A program made the translations under genes and the position numbers. Below are positions 1 to 4,139 of a DNA stretch of 7,405 nucleotides, piece by piece. The notes under the pieces were generated by a model. It worked only from the letters and a program-made list of their open reading frames with translations, made no database searches and was not told the DNA's origin. The stretch covers positions 1 through 7,405 of the forward strand of contig CAAGAM010000060.1 in NCBI GenBank assembly GCA_900767815.1, in the 5' to 3' direction. Origin of the DNA: Clostridia bacterium. Lineage in GTDB: Bacteria > Bacillota > Clostridia > Christensenellales > Borkfalkiaceae. Every line of letters starts with the position of its first letter. Within the stretch, counting starts at the first letter, position 1.

Positions 1-19
1 CACGACGCTCTTCCGATCT
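1..19 (+). other. Illumina adapter remnant (technical sequence)
   Basis: The first 19 bases, CACGACGCTCTTCCGATCT, are identical to the 3' end of the standard Illumina TruSeq Read 1 adapter. They are not biological. The genomic sequence begins at base 20, directly in the reading frame of hsdM, so the adapter marks the end of an insert or an untrimmed contig edge. The six codons the adapter would add in that frame contain no stop, so automatic annotation could wrongly carry the protein into it. Confidence 0.95.
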
Positions 20-20
20 T

Positions 21-1604
21 GAAAACCTGATCGGCAGATTTTATCAGAACGTGGACGCCGGACAATTTTACACGGGCAGAGATATTATCAAATTGCTCGT
101 AGAAATTTTAATGGCGGAAGGTTGCGACGATATTTTTGACAGCCACAAGGTTATTACCGTTCTCGACCAAGCCTGCGGAACGGGCGGTATGCTTTCCACG
201 GCGTATACTTACATAAAACACTATAATCCCACGGCGGAAGTCAAACTGTTCGGGCAGGAATTTATGGGGCAGTCTTACGCGGTAGGGCTTGCCGAAATGC
301 TCATTAAAAATCAGGACTCGGATAATTTCCGTCACGTCGATACGTTCAAAACCGATTGCTTTGCCGATACGAAAATGCGTTTCGTCATCGAAAACCCGCC
401 GTTCGGCACGCCGTGGTCGGGTAAAGACGCAAAGGACGGACAGGAGCAAGCCGTGCGCGACGAATACGCCAAAGGTGAAACGGGCAGATGGGGACACGGA
501 CTTCCGAGCGGTGGCGACTCGCAAATGATTTTCTTGCAGTCCGCCGTGAATAAAATGGACGACTTTTGCGGCAGAGCGGCGATTATCGAAAACGGCTCGC
601 CGCTGTTTAACGGCGATACCGCTTCGGGCGAAAGTCAGATTCGCCGTTGGCTTTTGGAAAGCGACCTTATTGAAGCGATTATCGCTCTACCGACCGATTT
701 GTTTTACAACACGGGCATTCAGACCTACGTTTGGATTCTCTCGAAAAACAAGCGCAAAGAACGCAAAGGCAAAATACAACTCATCAATGCCGCCGAGATT
801 TACCATAAACTGCGTAAAGCCGTCGGCAACAAGAAGAATGAAATTACGAGAGAGGACAGAAAGAAAATCACGCACCTTTACGCCGATTTTGTGCCGAGCG
901 ACCTTTGCAAGATTTACGATAATACGGAGTTTCTTTATAAGGAATATGCCGTTATGCAACCGCTTCAACGCAGTTACGCTATCACGGAAGAGCGTATCGA
1001 ACAAATGCTGATGAAAGGCGCGCTGTCGGGTGTTTACGACGAAGCGAAGATTGCCGACTATGAAAGTCAGGGTGTTGCGCTTGCCGATAAAGACAAGAAA
1101 AAATACGGAGAAATGCTTGAAAGAAAGCCGTTGTATGAGGACATTCTGCAAACGCTGAAAGAGCATATCTCGGACAAGGTGTATAAAGAACCGGAAAGTT
1201 TTATCAAGTACCTTTCGGGAATTTTGTCGTGCGATAAAAAACTGACAGAGCGTATCGCGGACGGGCTTTCCGAGATGGACAAGACGGCGGAAATTCAGCG
1301 CGATAAAAAGGGCAATATTATTTACGACAAAGAAACGCGCGACACCGAAATTGTGAAATATACCGAGGATATAGAAACGTATATGGCAAGGGAAGTGTTG
1401 CCTTACGTTCCTGACGCGAAATGGTTTTGGGAAGAAAATCTCGGCGCGAAAAAGCCCGTGATTAAAATCGGCGCGGAAATACCGTTTACAAGATATTTCT
1501 ATAAATACACTGAGCCTGAAAAGAGTGAAGTGTTGGAAGAAAAATTTCTAACGCTTGAAAAGAGTGTAAGTGAGAGAATAAAAGCGTTGTTTGGGGAGAA
1601 TTAA
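21..1604 (+). CDS. hsdM: Type I restriction-modification DNA methyltransferase subunit HsdM, N-terminus missing
   Basis: Adenine-N6 DNA methyltransferase subunit. With HsdS it forms the modification enzyme that methylates the target site using S-adenosylmethionine, and it is also part of the restriction complex. Numbering from the GTG codon at 51 as residue 1, the sequence shows the GQFYTGR segment (4-10, equivalent to the EFYTP/R region of HsdM), SAM-binding motif I DQACGTGG (39-46), and catalytic motif IV NPPF (115-118). A long C-terminal extension follows, ending in a GAEIPFTRYFYKY segment (about 483-495) that I recognise from the larger HsdM proteins of Bacillota. The frame is open upstream of 51 back to the adapter and reads ENLIGRFYQN, which fits HsdM just before GQFYT. 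The GTG at 51 is therefore an internal valine, and roughly 150 or more N-terminal residues, including the helical HsdM_N domain, lie outside the window. The stop is 1 nt from the next start. Function is very secure; the true start is unknown. Confidence 0.96.
   Translation, partial: ENLIGRFYQNVDAGQFYTGRDIIKLLVEILMAEGCDDIFDSHKVITVLDQACGTGGMLSTAYTYIKHYNPTAEVKLFGQEFMGQSYAVGLAEMLIKNQDSDNFRHVDTFKTDCFADTKMRFVIENPPFGTPWSGKDAKDGQEQAVRDEYAKGETGRWGHGLPSGGDSQMIFLQSAVNKMDDFCGRAAIIENGSPLFNGDTASGESQIRRWLLESDLIEAIIALPTDLFYNTGIQTYVWILSKNKRKERKGKIQLINAAEIYHKLRKAVGNKKNEITREDRKKITHLYADFVPSDLCKIYDNTEFLYKEYAVMQPLQRSYAITEERIEQMLMKGALSGVYDEAKIADYESQGVALADKDKKKYGEMLERKPLYEDILQTLKEHISDKVYKEPESFIKYLSGILSCDKKLTERIADGLSEMDKTAEIQRDKKGNIIYDKETRDTEIVKYTEDIETYMAREVLPYVPDAKWFWEENLGAKKPVIKIGAEIPFTRYFYKYTEPEKSEVLEEKFLTLEKSVSERIKALFGEN
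1593..1598 (+). promoter_or_regulatory. Ribosome binding site of the AbiJ-like gene
   Basis: GGGGAG lies 7 nt before the ATG at 1606 and sits inside the last codons of hsdM. It decides the start. A TTG at 1591 is also in frame, but it would overlap this site and the hsdM stop and has no evident site of its own. Confidence 0.7.
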
Positions 1605-1605
1605 A

Positions 1606-2523
1606 ATGAAAAGCAAACAAAGAGAATCCATGATAAGCGTTAGAAGTTGTTTTAGCGAGTCTATTGGAAAATCCAAATGTGTAATGGAAATGCAATATGA
1701 AGATTTCGATAGTAGGACAAGAACTCAAATCAGCAATAAACTTTTTGAGATTTTAGAGTTTTTCCTTGATGGTCAAGCTAGTCACAATTGCCGTATTCAT
1801 ATAGGATATGATGATGAAGTTGGAAATCACTTCTGCAAGGCAATACTTTCAGATGTTTTCAACAAAAGTACTGTGCTAGAATATGGTCGTTCGTTTGATT
1901 GGAGAAGTATTTTTACGCGCATTCAAATAGTTATTAGAAATGCCCCATTCAACGAAGTTCTTGATTTGTTGTGGTACATAAACGATTGGATTGAAAAAAA
2001 CTACTATTCATATACCGCTTATTTTAGCGAAGCGTTTAATAATATTTTTGAGACGGAATATGTAGGATATAGATTTGTAGATGGAAAGATAGTTGCAATT
2101 ACGGATAAAAATGAAATAAATGAAATAGAGCAGGCATGCGATGCTCCATACAATGGTTGCAAAGCGCATATTGAAAAAGCGGTTGGTTTTCTTGCTGACC
2201 GTGAACACAAAGATTATAAAAATTGCATAAAAGAAAGTATTTCGGCGGTTGAGACTATTTGCCAAATTATTATTGGCAGTAATACGGCAACGCTTAATAA
2301 GGCTATTCTAAAATTAAAAAATAAGGGAATAAAAATACATCCGGTGCTTGAAACTGCCTTTACAAAACTATATGCATACACGTCAGATGAGGGTGGAATA
2401 AGGCATGCCGAGGGGCTTTTTGTCAGCGAAGTGTCATTTGAAGAAGCAAAGTTTATGCTTGTGAGTTGCAGTGCGTTTGTCAACTATTTGATAGCGGAAT
2501 ACGGCAAGATTAAAAAGGACTAA
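1606..2523 (+). CDS. AbiJ-NTD4-like abortive-infection family protein inside the hsd operon
   Basis: The protein has 305 aa, no signal peptide and no membrane segment. The N-terminal part (about residues 13-160) has the pattern I associate with the AbiJ N-terminal domain 4: FSESIGK (16-22), a short strand, the polar stretch QYEDFDSRTRTQISNKLFEILEFF split over 30-53, then FNEVLDLLWYINDW (115-128), an FNNIFE segment and GYRFVDGKIVAITD (154-167). The C-terminal helical part (about 170-300) carries IKESISAVETIC (208-219), SDEGGIRHA (260-268) and AKFMLVSCSAFVNYL (281-295). This is the C-terminal module usual in AbiJ-type and other HEPN-like defence proteins. AbiJ is known as a lactococcal phage abortive-infection protein, and HEPN proteins are often RNases, but the classical R-x4-6-H motif is not visible here, so RNase activity is not shown. 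The gene sits 1 nt after hsdM and 2 nt before hsdS and is AT-rich (25-28% GC in two samples). Domain identification is from memory of family patterns. A role as an RM-linked toxin or sensor is inference. Confidence 0.78.
   Translation: MKSKQRESMISVRSCFSESIGKSKCVMEMQYEDFDSRTRTQISNKLFEILEFFLDGQASHNCRIHIGYDDEVGNHFCKAILSDVFNKSTVLEYGRSFDWRSIFTRIQIVIRNAPFNEVLDLLWYINDWIEKNYYSYTAYFSEAFNNIFETEYVGYRFVDGKIVAITDKNEINEIEQACDAPYNGCKAHIEKAVGFLADREHKDYKNCIKESISAVETICQIIIGSNTATLNKAILKLKNKGIKIHPVLETAFTKLYAYTSDEGGIRHAEGLFVSEVSFEEAKFMLVSCSAFVNYLIAEYGKIKKD
2514..2519 (+). promoter_or_regulatory. Ribosome binding site of hsdS
   Basis: AAAGGA lies 6 nt before the ATG at 2526 and within the last codons of the AbiJ-like gene. 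It favours 2526 over the in-frame ATG at 2535, which corresponds to the MKDSGI start seen in many HsdS proteins but would be 15 nt from this site. Confidence 0.6.
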
Positions 2524-2525
2524 TT

Positions 2526-3776
2526 ATGCGAGAGATGAAAGATAGCGGAATATCTTGGGTAGGAGAGATACCCAAAGAGTGGACAATAATGCCTTTGTAT
2601 TGTTTTTATTCGGAGAGAAAGAACAAAAACATTTTTGGAGCGGAAAATAATCTTTTATCTTTGAGTTATGGAAAAGTGATACGCAAAGATATAAACACGA
2701 GTGAGGGGCTATTGCCGAGCAACTATAACGGTTATAACATTGTAGAAGCGGGCGATATAATTATTCGTCCGACGGATTTGCAAAATGACAAACGCAGTTT
2801 GAGAACCGGACTTTCAAAAGAGCGTGGCATTATCACTTCTGCATACATAGCGTTGAAACCGAAAAACGGAATCAATAGTCGCTTTTATCATTACTTGTTG
2901 CACACATACGATATTCTCAAAGTTTTTTACAATATGGGAAATGGTGTAAGGCAAGGATTGAATTACGACGAGTTTGCAAAACTAATGGTTTATTCGCCGT
3001 CTGATATCGAGCAACAGAGAATTGCGGAGTTTTTGGATAGAGCGTGCGGGAAAATAGACGGATTGAAAGCGGATATTCAGGCGCAGATTGATACGCTTGA
3101 ACAGTATAAGCGTTCTGTCATAACCGAAGCCGTTACCCACGGTCTGAACCCGTCCGCCCCGATGAAAGACAGCGGTATTCCGTGGGTGGGACAATTTCCA
3201 ACTCATTGGACAAAGAAAAAGGGTAAGTATATTCTTCGTTATATGTCTAAACCCGTAAAGCAAGATGACGGTGTTATAACCTGTTTCAGAGATGGAGAGG
3301 TTACGCTTCGCAGTAATCGCCGAGAAGATGGTTTTACGATGGCAGACAAAGAAATTGGGTATCAAGGTGTTGATGTCGGAGATTTGGTTGTCCACGGAAT
3401 GGACGGTTTTGCCGGTGCTATTGGCATTTCGGATTCAAGAGGCAAAGCGTCACCTGTGCTAAACGTCTTAAATACAAAGCAAAATAAAAAATACATAATG
3501 TATTATTTGAGAAGTATGGCGTATGGAGAAGTTTTTACGGCTTTATCGACGGGAATCAGAGTACGTTCTTGCGATTTGAGGTGGAACAAACTTGCCGAAT
3601 TGTTATATCCGTTGCCGCCGATAGATGAGCAGAATAATATTGTAAATTATATTGATGAGCAAATTGCTCGAACAAACGAGATTATCGCGGATAAAAAATC
3701 GCAAATCGAAACGCTTGACGGCTACAAAAAATCGCTCATTTACGAATACGTTACGGGCAAAAAGGAGGTGGGATGA
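2526..3776 (+). CDS. hsdS: Type I restriction-modification specificity subunit HsdS
   Basis: The 416-aa DNA-recognition subunit, which fixes the split target sequence for both methylation and restriction. It has the full two-half architecture: MKDSGISWVGEIPKEW (4-19), target-recognition domain 1 (about 20-158, with LSLSYGK at 44-50 and the PTDLQNDKRSLR segment at 82-93), and conserved helix 1 (about 160-205, ending LEQYKRSVITEAVTHGL). A second MKDSGIPWVG (213-222) follows, then target-recognition domain 2 (about 229-363, with FRDGEVTLRSNRREDGF and VHGMDGFAGAIG), and conserved helix 2 (about 365-405, LDGYKKSLIYEYVTGK). The two helices form the antiparallel coiled coil that sets the spacer length and binds HsdM. 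Both halves look intact and the length is usual for the family. GC samples vary inside the gene: about 30% in domain 1, 43-58% in the central linker. This fits exchange of recognition domains. The methylated sequence cannot be read from the protein alone. Confidence 0.97.
   Translation: MREMKDSGISWVGEIPKEWTIMPLYCFYSERKNKNIFGAENNLLSLSYGKVIRKDINTSEGLLPSNYNGYNIVEAGDIIIRPTDLQNDKRSLRTGLSKERGIITSAYIALKPKNGINSRFYHYLLHTYDILKVFYNMGNGVRQGLNYDEFAKLMVYSPSDIEQQRIAEFLDRACGKIDGLKADIQAQIDTLEQYKRSVITEAVTHGLNPSAPMKDSGIPWVGQFPTHWTKKKGKYILRYMSKPVKQDDGVITCFRDGEVTLRSNRREDGFTMADKEIGYQGVDVGDLVVHGMDGFAGAIGISDSRGKASPVLNVLNTKQNKKYIMYYLRSMAYGEVFTALSTGIRVRSCDLRWNKLAELLYPLPPIDEQNNIVNYIDEQIARTNEIIADKKSQIETLDGYKKSLIYEYVTGKKEVG
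2535..2585 (+). repeat. hsdS half-start repeat, copy 1
   Basis: This encodes MKDSGISWVGEIPKEWT and pairs with 3162-3212, which encodes MKDSGIPWVGQFPTHWT. By hand alignment 36 of 51 bases and 12 of 17 residues match. It is part of the internal duplication of hsdS, and each copy precedes one target-recognition domain. Confidence 0.85.
3003..3146 (+). repeat. hsdS conserved helix repeat, copy 1
   Basis: This encodes residues 160-207, the central coiled-coil helix between the two recognition domains. It is related at protein level to residues 365-412 (3618-3761), sharing the pattern ADxxxQIxTLxxYKxSxIxExVT. The pair is the normal structural duplication of HsdS and a possible site of domain exchange. 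Confidence 0.8.
3162..3212 (+). repeat. hsdS half-start repeat, copy 2
   Basis: Second copy of the MKDSGI-WVG segment, partner of 2535-2585. It marks the beginning of the second HsdS half. The stretch just before it (3121-3180) is about 58% GC, well above recognition domain 1. Confidence 0.85.
3618..3761 (+). repeat. hsdS conserved helix repeat, copy 2
   Basis: This encodes residues 365-412, the C-terminal coiled-coil helix (PIDEQNNIVNYIDEQ... to VTGK), partner of 3003-3146. Confidence 0.8.
3763..3770 (+). promoter_or_regulatory. Strong ribosome binding site of the coiled-coil gene
   Basis: AGGAGGTG is a near-perfect Shine-Dalgarno sequence, 7 nt before the ATG at 3778. It also codes for the last residues of HsdS (KEV). 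It is the best ribosome binding site in the window and fixes the start of the small gene. A competing ATG at 3773, overlapping the hsdS stop, meets a stop after four codons. Confidence 0.85.
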
Positions 3777-3777
3777 A

Positions 3778-4128
3778 ATGGATATAAATTTAATGAACGG
3801 TAATTTTTGTTCGGCTGAGCAGTATCATAGAGCCTTAGAAGAAGCCGAAAAAGAAAAAAAACAGCAAAAAATCGAAGAAGAAAGAAAAATAGAAAAATTA
3901 AATTCGCCGATTGTAGAACAATTAAAACGTATAGAAGAACAAGGGAATGAGCAAATCAAAGTTTTAAGAGAAGACAGCGAAAGACAAAAAGAGCAAATAA
4001 AACGACTTAACAAAAGCGAAGAAGATGCAAGGCGGGAAGCCCGAAATGCAAAAATTATCAGCATTGTTTCGTTTTGTGTTGGTACGCTTATAGCAATTGC
4101 TTCGTTGATTGTGGCGATAGTAAAGTAA
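3778..4128 (+). CDS. Small coiled-coil protein with a C-terminal membrane anchor
   Basis: A 116-aa protein that I do not recognise as a named family. Residues 1-11 are uncharged or weakly charged. Residues 12-90 are almost all E, K, Q and R with spaced hydrophobic residues, which predicts a long helical coiled coil. Residues 93-115 (from IISIVSFCVG to LIVAIV) are one hydrophobic helix followed by a single lysine. No signal peptide is seen, so it is most simply a tail-anchored protein with the coiled coil in the cytoplasm. It begins 1 nt after the hsdS stop with a very strong ribosome binding site and ends 11 nt before hsdR, so it is co-expressed with the RM genes. A GC sample of about 25% is far below hsdR. 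It contains an A8 run at 3854-3861. It could tether a defence complex to the membrane, act as a membrane-acting effector, or be a regulator; the sequence does not decide. The reading frame is well supported and the function is unknown. Confidence 0.85.
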   Translation: MDINLMNGNFCSAEQYHRALEEAEKEKKQQKIEEERKIEKLNSPIVEQLKRIEEQGNEQIKVLREDSERQKEQIKRLNKSEEDARREARNAKIISIVSFCVGTLIAIASLIVAIVK

Positions 4129-4134
4129 AGGGGG
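4127..4134 (+). promoter_or_regulatory. Ribosome binding site of hsdR
   Basis: AAAGGGGG lies 5 nt before the ATG at 4140 and overlaps the stop of the coiled-coil gene. It supports 4140 as the start rather than the in-frame ATG at 4074, which lies inside the upstream gene. Confidence 0.75.
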
Positions 4135-4139
4135 AATAT

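Noticed and set aside
51..53. GTG as the start codon of hsdM
   Set aside because: The frame stays open upstream to the adapter and the residues before it (ENLIGRFYQN) fit HsdM; no ribosome binding site precedes it.
165..188. Motif I reads DQACGTGG instead of the usual DPACGTGG
   Set aside because: I recall the Q variant from other HsdM of this subfamily; the glycine-rich SAM loop is intact, so loss of function is not suggested.
1591..1593. TTG start for the AbiJ-like gene
   Set aside because: It lies before the GGGGAG ribosome binding site and overlaps the end of hsdM; the ATG at 1606 is correctly spaced.
3652..3777. N-terminal extension of the small coiled-coil gene into hsdS
   Set aside because: It is an out-of-frame reading of the HsdS C-terminus; the strong AGGAGGTG site fixes the start at 3778.
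4074..4139. 22-residue N-terminal extension of HsdR
   Set aside because: It would overlap the coiled-coil gene, and the ATG at 4140 has a well-placed AAAGGGGG site.
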